A program made the position numbers and the translations under genes. Positions 47,083 through 58,771 of a DNA stretch of 64,000 nucleotides are shown piece after piece (position 1 is the stretch's first letter; the number at the start of each line of letters is the position of its first letter). The notes beneath the pieces are model-generated. The model saw only the letters and a program-made list of their open reading frames with translations. It was not told where the DNA came from and did no database searches. The stretch is from Bradyrhizobium sp. WBOS07 (GTDB lineage: Bacteria > Pseudomonadota > Alphaproteobacteria > Rhizobiales > Xanthobacteraceae), in contig NZ_CP029008.1 of NCBI RefSeq assembly GCF_024585165.1, positions 1,116,001 through 1,180,000 of the forward strand, read 5' to 3'.

Positions 47083-48692
47083 GTCCGTTCCAACGACTTC
47101 GGCAAATCGCGCTTGCCATCATCCTCGCCTGGGGATGGAAGCGCGCGGTCATCGCCATGGGGTGCGGAGCGCTGTCGGTGCTGGCACTGGCGCCGTTCAA
47201 CCTCTTTCCCGTGCTGTTCATCACCTTCCCGGTGCTGGTCTGGCTGATCGACGGCGCCGGCGCCGGCCGATATGGCGGCGTCCCCGCCGCCGCGTTGACC
47301 GGCTATTGGTTCGGGCTCGGCTATTTCGTGCCCGGGCTCTACTGGATCGGCTACGCCTTCTTCGTCGACGCCGATATATTCGCCTGGCTGACGCCGTTCG
47401 CCGTGCTCGGCCTGCCGGCCTATCTGTCCATCTTCACGGCGATCGGCTTTGCGCTGGCGCGCCTGCTCTGGACCAAGAACGCCACGCGCGTGCTTGCGCT
47501 CGCAGCAAGCCTCACCGTCAGCGAGTGGTTGCGCGGCCACGCGCTGACCGGCTTCCCCTGGAACGCGTTCGGCTATGCATTGTCCGAGCCCGCGCCGCTG
47601 GCGCAGACGGCGTCGCTGATCGGCCTGTGGGGCATGACGTTCCTGGCGGTTGCGATCTTCGCGAGCCCGGCGACGCTGATCGACCGCACGCCCGATCGCC
47701 GCCTGCCATGGCGCGTGCCGGCGGCGGCGATTGGGCTCCTGATTGTGATGAGCATTTTCGGCGCGATCCGCCTGTCGCTGCATCCGACCACGATGGTCGC
47801 GGGCGCCAAGCTGCGCCTGATGCAGCCGAACCTGCAGCAGGACGCGAAGTTCAACTACGCCGCCAAGACGGAGGTGATGAAGAAATATCTGGCGCTGTCG
47901 GACCGCGCCTCGGGCCCGCAATCGACCGGCGTGCGCGATGCCACCATCCTGATCTGGCCGGAATCCGCCTTTCCGTTCTTCCTGACCCGGGAAGCCGACG
48001 CGATGGCGCAGATCGCCGACCTCCTTCCGAAAGGCACCGTGCTGATCACGGGCTCGGTCCGCGCGCCCGACCTGCCGCCCGGCAAGCCGATCACGCGTGC
48101 CTACAATTCGATCTATGTCATCGACCACGACGGCAGCGTGCTGGCTGTGTACGACAAGTTGCATCTGGTGCCGTTCGGCGAATTTCTGCCCTACCAGTCG
48201 TTGATGGAGAAGCTCGGATTCGAGCAACTGACGCGTGTGCGCGGCGGCTTCATTCCCGGCACGGTACGGCATGCGCTGCAGGTCCCCGGCGCACCGCCCG
48301 CGCTGCCGCTGATCTGTTACGAAGCGATCTTTCCCGGCGAAGTGGCGGGTCGCGGCGAACGTCCCGGCTGGATCGTAAACCTCACCAATGACGGCTGGTT
48401 CGGCATCTCGACCGGCCCCTATCAGCATCTGGAGCAGTCGCGCATGCGCGCGATCGAACTCGGATTGCCGCTGGTCCGCTCCGCCAATACCGGCATCTCC
48501 GCAGTGATCGATCCGGTGGGCCGCACCGTTTCCAGCCTCGGACTCGGAATCGAAGGCATTTTGGATGCAAATCTGCCCGCCACGATCTCGCCGACCGTCT
48601 ACGCGCGGGTGGGCGATGCGCCCGCAGCCATGCTCGTCGCGCTGGCCGTGTTTCTGGCCCTCCGCCGACGCGTCAGCAAGCGGCAGAGCTGA
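47079..48692 (+). CDS. lnt: Apolipoprotein N-acyltransferase
   Basis: Lnt adds the third acyl chain to the N-terminal Cys of lipoproteins in the inner membrane. The 537-residue protein has N-terminal hydrophobic helices (about residues 10-230) and a periplasmic nitrilase-fold domain with catalytic Glu (WPESAFPFF), Lys (DKLHLVPFGEFLPYQ) and Cys (LICYEAIFPGE), then a C-terminal helix. The GTG start overlaps the corC stop codon. The product could modify the polysaccharide-export lipoprotein encoded at 1313-2059. Confidence 0.96.
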   Translation: MSPFQRLRQIALAIILAWGWKRAVIAMGCGALSVLALAPFNLFPVLFITFPVLVWLIDGAGAGRYGGVPAAALTGYWFGLGYFVPGLYWIGYAFFVDADIFAWLTPFAVLGLPAYLSIFTAIGFALARLLWTKNATRVLALAASLTVSEWLRGHALTGFPWNAFGYALSEPAPLAQTASLIGLWGMTFLAVAIFASPATLIDRTPDRRLPWRVPAAAIGLLIVMSIFGAIRLSLHPTTMVAGAKLRLMQPNLQQDAKFNYAAKTEVMKKYLALSDRASGPQSTGVRDATILIWPESAFPFFLTREADAMAQIADLLPKGTVLITGSVRAPDLPPGKPITRAYNSIYVIDHDGSVLAVYDKLHLVPFGEFLPYQSLMEKLGFEQLTRVRGGFIPGTVRHALQVPGAPPALPLICYEAIFPGEVAGRGERPGWIVNLTNDGWFGISTGPYQHLEQSRMRAIELGLPLVRSANTGISAVIDPVGRTVSSLGLGIEGILDANLPATISPTVYARVGDAPAAMLVALAVFLALRRRVSKRQS

Positions 48693-48914
48693 TCGCGCCA
48701 TCGCTGCGGAGGTAGCCGGAAACTTTTGACAACCGTAGTCCCACGGTTGACAGACTGCATGCGGGCTCCCCATTCTGCCCCGGCTGCAAAAGACAGCGGT
48801 GCGTTGCTAAATTTCTCCGCAATGTTTCCCAATAACAGGGTTTGATTTGACGTTGCTTGCACCTGAGGCACTGCGATTGATTGCGCTGAAGGTGGTGTTT
48901 GGAGGGCTGAGGAA

Positions 48915-49328
48915 ATGTCGAAAGCGCCCAACCCTGTTGACAAATATGTCGGCAGTCGCGTGCGTATGCGCCGCATCATGTTGGGCATGAGCCAGGAAAA
49001 GCTCGGTGACGCTTTGGGCCTGACTTTCCAGCAGATCCAGAAATACGAGAAGGGCACCAACCGGGTCGGCGCGAGCCGCATCCAGCAGATCGCCGAAATC
49101 CTGCAGGTGCCGGTGTCGTTTCTGTTCGAGGGCGGTCCGAGCGGCGTGCCGGGGCCGGATGGCTTCAGCGAAGGCGCCTCGCCCTCTTACGTCTCGGATT
49201 TTCTCGCGACCTCCGAAGGCCTGGCCTTGACCAAGGCGTTCACGCGAATCACCGATTCGAAGATGCGCCGCTCGATCGTCGATCTCGTCGAGCAGATCGC
49301 GGCCCGGGAAGGTCCCGACAAGCGCTGA
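48915..49328 (+). CDS. XRE-family transcriptional regulator
   Basis: The 137-residue protein has a typical Cro/CI helix-turn-helix: RVRMRRIMLGMSQEKLGDAL then TFQQIQKYEKGTNRVGASRI (about residues 14-60). The C-terminal part (YVSDFLATSEGLALTKAFTR) is of the form seen in the rhizobial PhrR-like regulators. The ATG follows GGAGGGCTGAGGAA. In several alphaproteobacteria this regulator precedes metK; here an M20 peptidase follows. The 222-base upstream gap shows no other gene. Confidence 0.9.
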   Translation: MSKAPNPVDKYVGSRVRMRRIMLGMSQEKLGDALGLTFQQIQKYEKGTNRVGASRIQQIAEILQVPVSFLFEGGPSGVPGPDGFSEGASPSYVSDFLATSEGLALTKAFTRITDSKMRRSIVDLVEQIAAREGPDKR

Positions 49329-49444
49329 CCCGCCGTCGCGATGGCGATTTGAGACCGCGTGAAATCTGGCCTATGTCGTCATTTGTGGCCGCGCTTTGTC
49401 GTGCGTCCGCTTCGATGATGCGATTCAAGGGCACAGATACAGTG

Positions 49445-50572
49445 ATGGCCAGCACCAATTGGTTCGATTCCCAAACTATCCTCGACGGCATACGCCGCTG
49501 GGTCGAGATCGAGACGCCGACGGAAGCGCCTGAGCAGGTCAACAAGCTGGTCTCCGTCGTCGCGGAGCAATATCGCGACTTGCCCGTCACGCTCGAGCGC
49601 GTCGCCGGTGTCGGCGGCTGCGGAGACCATCTCCTGGCGCGTTCGACCTGGGGCCAGGACCAGCCGGGCATTCTGGTGCTGAGCCACCTCGATACGGTCC
49701 ATCCCATGGGATTCATCGAGCGCCTGCCGTTCAAGGTCGAAGGCGACGTCGCCTTCGGCCCCGGCATCTACGACATGAAGGGTGGCGCCTACATCGCCCA
49801 TCACGCGTTCGGCGCGCTCTGTGCGACGGCCGATCGTTCGCCGCTCGGCATCACGCACCTGTTCACCTCCGACGAGGAGATCGGCAGCCCGACCTCGCGC
49901 GCGCTGATCGAGCAGGAAGGACGCAAGGCCAGATACGTGCTGGTGACGGAGCCGGCGCGCGACGGCGGCAAGATCGTCACCGGCCGGAAGGGCGTCGGAC
50001 GCTTCCGCGTGTTCGTCAAGGGCGTGCCGGCGCATGCCGGCTCGCGGCCCGAAGACGGCCGCAGCGCCGTCCGCGAGCTCGCCAACGTCATCCTGGCGCT
50101 GGAAGGGATGAACGACCTCGCCCGTGGCGTCTCCGTCAATGTCGGCGTGGTGCGCGGCGGCACGCGCCCCAACGTCACGCCGGAAGAGGCCTATGCCGAA
50201 GTCGACCTGCGCGTGCTGAGCCTCGCGGACGCTGACGAGTTCGTCGGCAGGATCCTCGCCCTGACCTCGAAAACCGACGGCGTCACCGTCACCGTCACGG
50301 GCGAGCTCAACCGTCCGCCCTACGAGAAAAGCAATGCGGGCGCCGCGCTGTTCGAGCACGCGAAGACGCTCGCCGGCGAGATCGGCTTCGAGCTGACCGA
50401 TACGCACACCGGCGGCGGCTCGGACGGCAATTTCACCGCCCCGCATACCGCAACGCTGGACGGGCTCGGCGTCGACGGCAAGGGCGCGCATACCCATTAT
50501 GAGCAGCTCTACGTCTCCTCGCTTGCGCCGCGCGCGCGGCTGCTCCATCGCCTGTATCAGACGCTGCGATGA
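49445..50572 (+). CDS. M20 family metallopeptidase (glutamate carboxypeptidase-like)
   Basis: The 375-residue zinc peptidase has LSHLDTVHPMGF (first metal His with catalytic Asp), the bridging GIYDMKGGAYIAHH, the Glu pair TSDEEIGSP, and the C-terminal THTGGGSDGNFTAP and KGAHTHYEQLY. The lid domain HAGSRPEDGRSAVRELANVI carries the dimer His. The pattern is that of CPG2-like carboxypeptidases that remove C-terminal glutamate or hydrolyse N-acyl amino acids. It lies where metK is found in related gene orders. The start ATG 49445 is one of several; its stop overlaps trmB (ATGA). Confidence 0.9.
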   Translation: MASTNWFDSQTILDGIRRWVEIETPTEAPEQVNKLVSVVAEQYRDLPVTLERVAGVGGCGDHLLARSTWGQDQPGILVLSHLDTVHPMGFIERLPFKVEGDVAFGPGIYDMKGGAYIAHHAFGALCATADRSPLGITHLFTSDEEIGSPTSRALIEQEGRKARYVLVTEPARDGGKIVTGRKGVGRFRVFVKGVPAHAGSRPEDGRSAVRELANVILALEGMNDLARGVSVNVGVVRGGTRPNVTPEEAYAEVDLRVLSLADADEFVGRILALTSKTDGVTVTVTGELNRPPYEKSNAGAALFEHAKTLAGEIGFELTDTHTGGGSDGNFTAPHTATLDGLGVDGKGAHTHYEQLYVSSLAPRARLLHRLYQTLR

Positions 50573-51279
50573 GCGAACGCAAATCAGATCCCGATCGCGA
50601 CGACAGCGAGCGCGCCTTCTTCGGGCGCCGCAAGGGCCACAAGCTCAGGCAGCACCAGGCCGAGCTGGTCGATCATCTGCTGCCGCATCTCGCGCTCGAC
50701 ATCCACAGTGATACGCCGGCGGACGCCCGCGAGATCTTTGGCCCCGGGACCGACGATGTGCGGCTCGAGATCGGCTTCGGCGGCGGCGAGCATCTTGCGG
50801 CCGAGGCGCAGAAATTCGCCACGACCGGCTTCATCGGCTGCGAGCCCTATGTCAACGGCATGGCGAAGATCCTCGCGCAGATCGAGGCCGCCAATATCGG
50901 CAACATCCGCCTGTTCGCCGGCGATGCCGCCGAGCTGCTGGCCTGGTTGCCCGAGGCATCGCTGTCGCGGATCGACCTGATCCACCCCGATCCGTGGCCG
51001 AAGCGGCGGCACTGGAAGCGGCGCTTCGTCCAGGACCGCACCATCGCGGCGATGGCGCGCGTGCTGAAGCCAGGCGGCGAATTCCGCTTCGTCTGCGATA
51101 TCGACGATTACTGCGCCTGGACGCTGTCGCACCTTGCGCGCTCGCAGGACTTCGTCTGGCTTGCCGAACGCGCCGACGACTTCAGGCAGCCATGGGCCGG
51201 CTACACCATGACGCGCTACGGCCGCAAGGCCGCGCGCGAAGGACGCAAGGCGGCTTACCTGCGGTTCAAGCGAGTTTAG
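50569..51279 (+). CDS. trmB: tRNA (guanine-N7-)-methyltransferase TrmB
   Basis: TrmB forms m7G46 in the variable loop of tRNAs using SAM. The 236-residue protein has the SAM-binding motif [15 protein letters not shown] and the signature [16 protein letters not shown]. The C-terminal segment SDxxxY-like region and [17 protein letters not shown] are typical. The start overlaps the M20 stop. At its 3' end it overlaps the convergent DUF2336 gene by four bases. Confidence 0.96.
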   Translation: MSERKSDPDRDDSERAFFGRRKGHKLRQHQAELVDHLLPHLALDIHSDTPADAREIFGPGTDDVRLEIGFGGGEHLAAEAQKFATTGFIGCEPYVNGMAKILAQIEAANIGNIRLFAGDAAELLAWLPEASLSRIDLIHPDPWPKRRHWKRRFVQDRTIAAMARVLKPGGEFRFVCDIDDYCAWTLSHLARSQDFVWLAERADDFRQPWAGYTMTRYGRKAAREGRKAAYLRFKRV

Positions 51280-52358
51280 ATCGTCTGCCGGTTGCGCCAG
51301 AAATTCACGACGCGCTCGGCGGTCGTCGGCATCAGGCGCGTGAAGTTTGCGCGCGCGGCCTCGATGTCGGCATCGGCCGGAATGCGATGCGGGCCGTACC
51401 AGAGCAGAATGAGCGCGCGCACCGTGGGCCAGCCCAGATTCAGCACGCGGCCGACGATGAGAATCGGATCGTAGCGGTCGCCCGAGATCAGGCGGTCGAG
51501 AACCGCGAGGCGGACGCCGGACATCGCCGAGAGCGTTGCAATCGATTCCTCGTATTTGTTCGCCTTGGCGAAGCCGAGCAGTGCGCTTTCGCCGAGATGG
51601 CCCTCGCGATGCAGGGAGAGCACCGTGCGCTGGGCCGCCGAGAAATCCCGCCGGGGTCCGGGCGGCAGCGCGGCTTCCTCGATCGCCGCCATTGCGCGCT
51701 TGATCTCGGCCTGGCGTGCGGGATTGACCACGCTGGAAAGGCGCCGGCGGATCACGTCGAGCGTCCCGCCGAGAAGCTCTTTCAGGTTCTCGCCCGAAAG
51801 GTCGTTGCGCTGGCCGATTTTGAGCGTCAGCACGCCGTCCCGCGCCGCGCGCTTGACCATCTCGGAATAGCTGCCGGGCGAGAACGCCGCCCCGGCATTG
51901 CCGGCGGCGCGGCGCACCACGTCGCGATCGCCGCGCTCGACCAGCACATCGGTGATTGCAGGCGACAATGTCGGGCGTTCCGTCATCGCCAGCAGATGGC
52001 CCTGACCCTTCAGGCGCGCGATCTCGACCAGGGCGGTGTCATCGAGCACGGGCGAGCGGCGCAGCACGGGACCCGCCACCATGATCTCGTTTTCGCGCGC
52101 GAGTTGGTTGATCAGGTGCGGCGGCGCGTTGTTCAAATGCGAGAAGCGCTCGGCGAGGTCGGCGCGCGAGGCGAGCTCCGCATGCGGGACAAGATCGATC
52201 AGGAGGTTGTCGAAGAGATCGATGAGCTCGGGACGAAGATTGGCGGAATCCTGGAAGAACAACTCGGAGATGGCGCGCGCGATCTCGCCGCGCCGCCGCG
52301 GATCGCCGCGTTTGACGATATCGTCCAGTCCGGGAATGAGCGACGTGGCAACGGTCAT
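51276..52358 (-). CDS. DUF2336 domain protein
   Basis: The 360-residue all-helical protein matches the alphaproteobacterial DUF2336 family: [60 protein letters not shown], and [20 protein letters not shown], in HEAT-like helix pairs. No enzymatic motif or membrane segment is visible. The function of the family is unknown. It interrupts the series trmB-rimP on the opposite strand and is divergent from the rimP promoter. Confidence 0.88.
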   Translation of the reverse strand: MTVATSLIPGLDDIVKRGDPRRRGEIARAISELFFQDSANLRPELIDLFDNLLIDLVPHAELASRADLAERFSHLNNAPPHLINQLARENEIMVAGPVLRRSPVLDDTALVEIARLKGQGHLLAMTERPTLSPAITDVLVERGDRDVVRRAAGNAGAAFSPGSYSEMVKRAARDGVLTLKIGQRNDLSGENLKELLGGTLDVIRRRLSSVVNPARQAEIKRAMAAIEEAALPPGPRRDFSAAQRTVLSLHREGHLGESALLGFAKANKYEESIATLSAMSGVRLAVLDRLISGDRYDPILIVGRVLNLGWPTVRALILLWYGPHRIPADADIEAARANFTRLMPTTAERVVNFWRNRQTI

Positions 52359-52480
52359 GAAAACGCAACTCGATCAGGGCACGCCGCGGGTGCGCCCTTG
52401 GTCCAAGCCGCCCCACAATCGGGGAATTTAGCCGCCCCGGGTGAAGGAAGCGTTGCCGCAGGGCGGTCGCGGAACGACGC

Positions 52481-52510
52481 AAAAAGGCCCCGTTCCCCCG
52501 CAATGGGCCT
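52481..52510 (-). terminator. Possible leftward-facing terminator upstream of the rimP promoter
   Basis: Read on the - strand, AAGGCCC and GGGGCC can pair, followed by TTTTT. It would stop leftward transcripts entering from the rimP region; no leftward gene lies to its right nearby. Confidence 0.4.
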
Positions 52511-52538
52511 TGTCCGGGCGGGGGGAAAGCGCTATATC
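52510..52538 (+). promoter_or_regulatory. rimP: Predicted sigma70-type promoter for the rimP-nusA-infB operon
   Basis: TTGTCC at 52510-52515 and TATATC at 52533-52538 are exactly 17 bases apart, a good match for a housekeeping promoter. Expected transcription start near 52545 leaves a leader of about 170 nt before rimP. Confidence 0.7.
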
Positions 52539-52575
52539 AGCGCCAATTCATCTTCTCATACGATCCGCGTAGTGA

Positions 52576-52605
52576 GAGTGGGCCCGAAAGGACCCGCTCT
52601 TTTTT
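52576..52605 (+). terminator. rimP: Intrinsic terminator / attenuator in the rimP leader
   Basis: GAGTGGGCCC and GGACCCGCTC form a stem (one G-U, one mismatch) with a GAAA loop, followed by six T residues. It lies between the predicted promoter and rimP, so it would cut the leader unless read-through is allowed. Confidence 0.75.
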
Positions 52606-52679
52606 ATTACCTGAACGCGGCGTGGCGGAAGATGCGGCCCGACCCGTGTCGGGGACATTCCGAAGCGGGCTTTGAAATC

Positions 52680-52695
52680 TTAACCAAGCCTTAAC
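52680..52695 (+). promoter_or_regulatory. CtrA-consensus-like site before rimP
   Basis: TTAA, seven bases (CCAAGCC), then TTAAC: an exact match to the CtrA full-site consensus TTAA-N7-TTAAC, 23 bases before the rimP start codon. A chance match is possible. Confidence 0.35.
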
Positions 52696-52717
52696 CATCG
52701 AGCGCCTGATCCTGGAC

Positions 52718-53473
52718 ATGACCGAACCGAACCCTGGTTCCACGGACGCCGAATTGCTGGCCGAGCCGAGACTCGTGGTCGAGCCGGGCGTGGCGGCACG
52801 GGTATCCGCGGTCGCAGCGCCGGTGCTGGAAGGCATGGGATATCGTCTGGTGCGGATCCGCATTTCCGGCGAGGCCGGCTGCACCGTGCAGATCATGGCC
52901 GAGCGGCCGGACGGCTCGATGCAGCTCGAGGATTGCGAGGCGATCTCGCGGGCGCTCTCCCCCGTGCTCGATGTCGCCGACCCCATCGATCGCGCCTACC
53001 GGCTGGAAATTTCCTCACCGGGGATCGACCGTCCGCTGGTCCGCCGCTCCGATTTCGAGCGCTATGGCGGCCATCTGGTGAAGATCGAGATGGCGGTCGC
53101 CCACGAGGGACGCAAGCGGTTCCGCGGCACGCTCGGCGCCGTCGAAGGCGACCGCGTGCATCTGCGTCGCGACGACGTCAAGCCGGGCGACAATCCCGAC
53201 GTGCTACTGACCATGGAGGATATCGGCGAGGCCCGGCTGGTGCTGACCGACGAGCTGATCGCCGAATCCATGCGCCGCGGCAAGGCCGAGGAGCGCAAGA
53301 TGCGCAGGGATCTCGGCCTGGAGCCGCCGGCTCCTCCGCACGCCGAGATCAGCGCGAAGATCACCAAGAACACCAAGCCGAAAAAGAAGCCGGCTCCGAC
53401 CAACACGAAGAAACATCGCCTTGCCGCCGAACGCGCGCGGCGCGGCGAGACCGATCCTGACCAAGGAGACTAG
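52718..53473 (+). CDS. rimP: Ribosome maturation factor RimP
   Basis: RimP helps 30S assembly. The 251-residue protein has the N-terminal domain with [20 protein letters not shown] and the core [20 protein letters not shown], followed by the C-terminal SH3-like domain. A basic, Lys/Pro-rich tail of about 50 residues ([20 protein letters not shown]) extends beyond the usual 150-200 residues and may bind RNA. It begins the operon rimP-nusA-ylxR-infB-rbfA-truB-rpsO-pnp. Confidence 0.96.
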   Translation: MTEPNPGSTDAELLAEPRLVVEPGVAARVSAVAAPVLEGMGYRLVRIRISGEAGCTVQIMAERPDGSMQLEDCEAISRALSPVLDVADPIDRAYRLEISSPGIDRPLVRRSDFERYGGHLVKIEMAVAHEGRKRFRGTLGAVEGDRVHLRRDDVKPGDNPDVLLTMEDIGEARLVLTDELIAESMRRGKAEERKMRRDLGLEPPAPPHAEISAKITKNTKPKKKPAPTNTKKHRLAAERARRGETDPDQGD

Positions 53474-53475
53474 CC

Positions 53476-55086
<1,611 letters not shown>

Positions 55087-55164
55087 GGCGTGTTTCAGCG
55101 AAAGCGGAGGCCGGTCTTGCCTAGAGAACACACGATCTAGAAGGCGAAGGAGGATGTCGCCCGG

Positions 55165-55848
55165 ATGCTCGCCAATATTGACAGCGAACTCGACCATGGG
55201 CCGCGGACCGAAAGGTCCGCGACCATGCGGATGTGCGCTGTCAGTCGGCAAGTCCGGCCGATTGACGAGCTGATCCGTTTCGTCGTTTCGCCGCAGGGCG
55301 ACGTAGTTCCGGATCTCAAGCGCAAGCTGCCCGGACGCGGCATGTGGCTCACGGCCTCCCGCGGGGTGGTTGCGGAAGCGGTACGGCGTCACCAATTTAG
55401 CAAGGCCTTCAAGCGCGAGCTGCGGCCCCCTCAGACGCTTCCTGCCGACATCGAGACGCTCCTGGTTCGGAGCGTGACGGAAGCCCTTGGGATTGCCGCC
55501 AAGGCCGGCCAGATCGTGACTGGGTTCGGCAAGGTCGAAAGCGCCCTGAAGGAAGGCACGGTCGAGGTCCTGATCCACGCCAGCGACGGGGCCGCGGACG
55601 GAATCCGCAAATTGGACATGCTGGCACGTCAAAATGCCGGGAATCGCGGCGCCAAGCCGCAGATTCCCGTCGTCACCGCGCTGAAATCGGTAGAATTGGA
55701 TTTGGCACTGACCCGGTCAAATGTGATACATGCTGCCGTGCTCGCGGGCCCGGCGAGCAAGTCATTCCTGTCACGTAGCCAGATGCTGGTCCGATACCGG
55801 ATGGCGGACGATGACAAGACTGCCGAAGAGCACGGCCAGGATTTCTGA
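55165..55848 (+). CDS. YlxR-L7Ae fusion RNA-binding protein
   Basis: The 227-residue protein joins an N-terminal YlxR/DUF448 domain with the signature RMCAVSRQVRPIDELIRFV and GRGMWLTASRGVV (about residues 20-90) to a C-terminal L7Ae-like domain (TEALGIAAKAGQIVTGFGKV, about 105-200). The fusion is common in alphaproteobacteria between nusA and infB. YlxR binds nucleic acid or RNase P in some bacteria; the L7Ae part suggests kink-turn RNA. Its function here is inferred. Confidence 0.93.
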   Translation: MLANIDSELDHGPRTERSATMRMCAVSRQVRPIDELIRFVVSPQGDVVPDLKRKLPGRGMWLTASRGVVAEAVRRHQFSKAFKRELRPPQTLPADIETLLVRSVTEALGIAAKAGQIVTGFGKVESALKEGTVEVLIHASDGAADGIRKLDMLARQNAGNRGAKPQIPVVTALKSVELDLALTRSNVIHAAVLAGPASKSFLSRSQMLVRYRMADDDKTAEEHGQDF

Positions 55849-55917
55849 GAGACACGACGACCCAATTGGACGGTGCGGCAACGCACAACACTGATAAATC
55901 AGGATTAGGACTGCTGA

Positions 55918-58617
55918 ATGGTTGATACCAAGACCCCTGGCGACAAGAAGCTGAGCGTTCCGAGCAAGACGCTATCGCTCAAGCCGCGCGTCGAAACGGG
56001 CACTGTGCGCCAGAGCTTCAGCCATGGCCGCAGCAAGCAGGTCGTGGTCGAGAAGCGCGGCAAGCGCCGCATCGACGGCACCCCCGAGCCGCAGGCTGCC
56101 GAGGTGGCGAAGCCCGCGCCGGCCGCGCCCACGCCCGCCCCGTCGCGTCCCGCGCCGCCGCGCAACGCCGGCTCCGGCGTGGTGCTGCGCACGCTGACCG
56201 AGGACGAACGCTCCGCCCGCGCCAGCGCGCTGGCCGATGCCAAGGTGCGCGAAGTCGAAGAGCGCCGCCAGGCCGAGGAAGAGGCCCAGCGCCGCGCAGT
56301 CCGCGAAGCCGCCGAACGCGCCGAGCGCGAGGCCGCCGAATCCCGCCGCAAGGCCGAGGAGGAGCGCCACCGCCACGAGGACGAGGCCAAGCGCAAGGCC
56401 GAGACCGAGGCCAAGAAGCGTTTCGGCGAAGGCGAGCAGCCGCAATCCGCCCCGCGCGCCGCCGCGGCGGCCCCGGCCGCTGCAACGTCGCGGCCCGGAG
56501 CGCCCGCAGCGCGAACCGGAACCGCGACGGCACGCCCGGGAACGACGACACCGCGCCCCGGAACCAGCACGCAGCGACCGGCCGGCGGACCGCTCGGTCG
56601 CGCACCTGCGGTCGCGGCCGGACCCGACGAGGACGATGGTCCACGCCAGATCCGTCGCGGTCCCGGCGGCGCCGCGCGTCCTGCGGCGGCTCCCAAGACC
56701 ACCCACAAGCCCGGCCCGCAGAAAGAGCGCGGCCGCCTGACGGTCGTCACCGCGCTCAACGCCGACGAAGTCCGCGAGCGCTCGATCGCCTCGTTCCGCC
56801 GCCGCACCCAGCGCCTGAAGGGCCACGCCTCGAACGAGCCCAAGGAAAAGCTGATCCGCGAGGTGGTCATCCCGGAAGCGATCACGATCCAGGAACTCGC
56901 CAACCGCATGGCCGAACGCGCGGTCGACGTCATCCGCATGCTGATGAAGCAGGGCGCGATGCACAAGATCACCGACGTGATCGACGCCGATACGGCGCAG
57001 CTGATCGCCGAAGAGCTGGGGCACACCGTCAAGCGCGTTGCCGCCTCCGACGTCGAAGAAGGCCTGTTCGACCAGGTCGACGATTCCACCGACACCGAGA
57101 CGCGCTCGCCGGTGGTGACCGTGATGGGTCACGTCGACCACGGCAAGACCTCGCTGCTCGATGCGCTCCGTCACGCCAACGTGGTCTCCGGCGAAGCCGG
57201 CGGCATCACCCAGCATATCGGCGCCTATCAGGTGGTATCGCCCGAGAGCGGCAAGAAGATCACCTTCATCGACACGCCCGGCCACGCCGCGTTCACCGCA
57301 ATGCGCGCCCGCGGCGCCAAGGTCACCGACATCGTCGTGCTGGTGGTCGCGGCCGATGACGGCGTGATGCCGCAGACGGTCGAAGCCATCAATCACGCCA
57401 AGGCCGCGCGCGTGCCGATCATCGTTGCCATCAACAAGATCGACAAGCCCGACGCCAAGCCCGAGCGCGTGCGCACAGAGCTGCTCCAGCACGAGGTGCA
57501 GGTCGAATCCTTCGGCGGCGACGTCGTCGACGTCGAAGTGTCCGCCAAGAACAAGACCAATCTCGACAAACTGCTCGAGATGATCGCGCTCCAGGCCGAC
57601 ATTCTCGACCTCAAGACCAATTCGGAGCGTCCGGCCGAGGGCACCGTGATCGAGGCCAAGCTCGACCGCGGCCGCGGCCCGGTCGCGACCGTGCTGGTTC
57701 AGCGCGGCACGCTCCGCGTCGGCGACATCATCGTCGCTGGCGCCGAGATGGGCCGCGTCCGCGCGCTGATCTCCGATCAGGGCGAGACCGTGCAGGAAGC
57801 AGGTCCGTCGGTGCCGGTCGAAGTGCTCGGCTTCAACGGCCCCCCGGAAGCAGGCGATCGTCTCGCCGTGGTCGAGAACGAAGCCCGCGCCCGCCAGGTC
57901 ACCAGCTACCGCGCGCACCAGAAGCGCGAGAACGCGGCTGCCTCGATCTCCGGCATGCGCGGCTCGCTCGAGCAGATGATGTCGCAATTGAAGACCGCGG
58001 GCCGCAAGGAATTCCCGCTGATCATCAAGGCCGACGTGCAGGGCTCGCTGGAAGCGATCTTGGGCTCGCTGGAGAAGCTCGGCACCGACGAAGTCGCAGC
58101 CCGCATCCTGCATGCCGGCGTCGGCGGCATCTCGGAATCCGACGTGACGCTGGCCGAAGGCTTCAACGCCGCGATCATTGGCTTCTCGGTTCGTGCCAAC
58201 AAGGAAGCCGCTGCGGCCGCCAAGCGCAACGGCATCGAGATCCGCTACTACAACATCATCTACGATCTCGTGGACGACGTGAAGAAGGCGATGAGCGGCC
58301 TGCTCGCGCCGACCTTGCGCGAAACCATGCTCGGCAATGCCGCGATCCTGGAGATCTTCAACATCTCCAAGGTCGGCAAGGTCGCCGGCTGCCGCGTCAC
58401 CGACGGTACCGTGGAACGCGGCGCCAATGTGCGCCTGATCCGCGACAACGTCGTCGTGCACGAGGGCAAGCTGTCGACGCTGAAGCGTTTCAAGGACGAA
58501 GTGAAGGAAGTCCAGTCCGGTCAGGAATGCGGCATGGCCTTCGAGAACTACCACGACATGCGTGCCGGTGACGTGATCGAGTGTTACCGCGTGGAGACGA
58601 TCCAGCGCTCCCTGTAA
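55918..58617 (+). CDS. infB: Translation initiation factor IF-2
   Basis: IF-2 is the GTPase that brings fMet-tRNA to the 30S subunit and promotes 50S joining. The 899-residue protein has an N-terminal Glu/Arg/Ala-rich coiled-coil region (about residues 95-180), a Pro/Ala/Thr-rich linker (about 185-270), an IF2_N domain ([20 protein letters not shown], about 320), then the G domain with G1 [14 protein letters not shown] (about 403), G3 DTPGH, G4 NKID, and the C-terminal domains ending [16 protein letters not shown]. Length is typical for alphaproteobacteria. Confidence 0.98.
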   Translation: MVDTKTPGDKKLSVPSKTLSLKPRVETGTVRQSFSHGRSKQVVVEKRGKRRIDGTPEPQAAEVAKPAPAAPTPAPSRPAPPRNAGSGVVLRTLTEDERSARASALADAKVREVEERRQAEEEAQRRAVREAAERAEREAAESRRKAEEERHRHEDEAKRKAETEAKKRFGEGEQPQSAPRAAAAAPAAATSRPGAPAARTGTATARPGTTTPRPGTSTQRPAGGPLGRAPAVAAGPDEDDGPRQIRRGPGGAARPAAAPKTTHKPGPQKERGRLTVVTALNADEVRERSIASFRRRTQRLKGHASNEPKEKLIREVVIPEAITIQELANRMAERAVDVIRMLMKQGAMHKITDVIDADTAQLIAEELGHTVKRVAASDVEEGLFDQVDDSTDTETRSPVVTVMGHVDHGKTSLLDALRHANVVSGEAGGITQHIGAYQVVSPESGKKITFIDTPGHAAFTAMRARGAKVTDIVVLVVAADDGVMPQTVEAINHAKAARVPIIVAINKIDKPDAKPERVRTELLQHEVQVESFGGDVVDVEVSAKNKTNLDKLLEMIALQADILDLKTNSERPAEGTVIEAKLDRGRGPVATVLVQRGTLRVGDIIVAGAEMGRVRALISDQGETVQEAGPSVPVEVLGFNGPPEAGDRLAVVENEARARQVTSYRAHQKRENAAASISGMRGSLEQMMSQLKTAGRKEFPLIIKADVQGSLEAILGSLEKLGTDEVAARILHAGVGGISESDVTLAEGFNAAIIGFSVRANKEAAAAAKRNGIEIRYYNIIYDLVDDVKKAMSGLLAPTLRETMLGNAAILEIFNISKVGKVAGCRVTDGTVERGANVRLIRDNVVVHEGKLSTLKRFKDEVKEVQSGQECGMAFENYHDMRAGDVIECYRVETIQRSL

Positions 58618-58670
58618 GTCCAAATCTTACCGAAGCGCCCGGATCTTTTTTGAACTGAAATTGCGGGAGT

Positions 58671-58757
58671 GCGATGGCCGGATTTTTCCGGCCATCCACC
58701 CCTCTTCGTTTCAACAGGACAAATGACGCTGCCCGTGTCCCGAGCACGGGCATGACG
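58671..58757. repeat. Intergenic palindromic repeat, GCCGGA / ATGACG family, copy 3
   Basis: Starts GCGATGGCCGGATTTTTCCG and ends GAGCACGGGCATGACGA, related to 32949-33071 and 39398-39482. It sits inside the operon between infB and rbfA, so it is transcribed. Confidence 0.7.
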
Positions 58758-58771
58758 AGGTGATTTCGAGA

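Noticed and set aside
55972..58623. 883-codon open frame on the - strand across infB
   Set aside because: Antisense to infB; Gly/Arg/Ala-rich low-complexity product.
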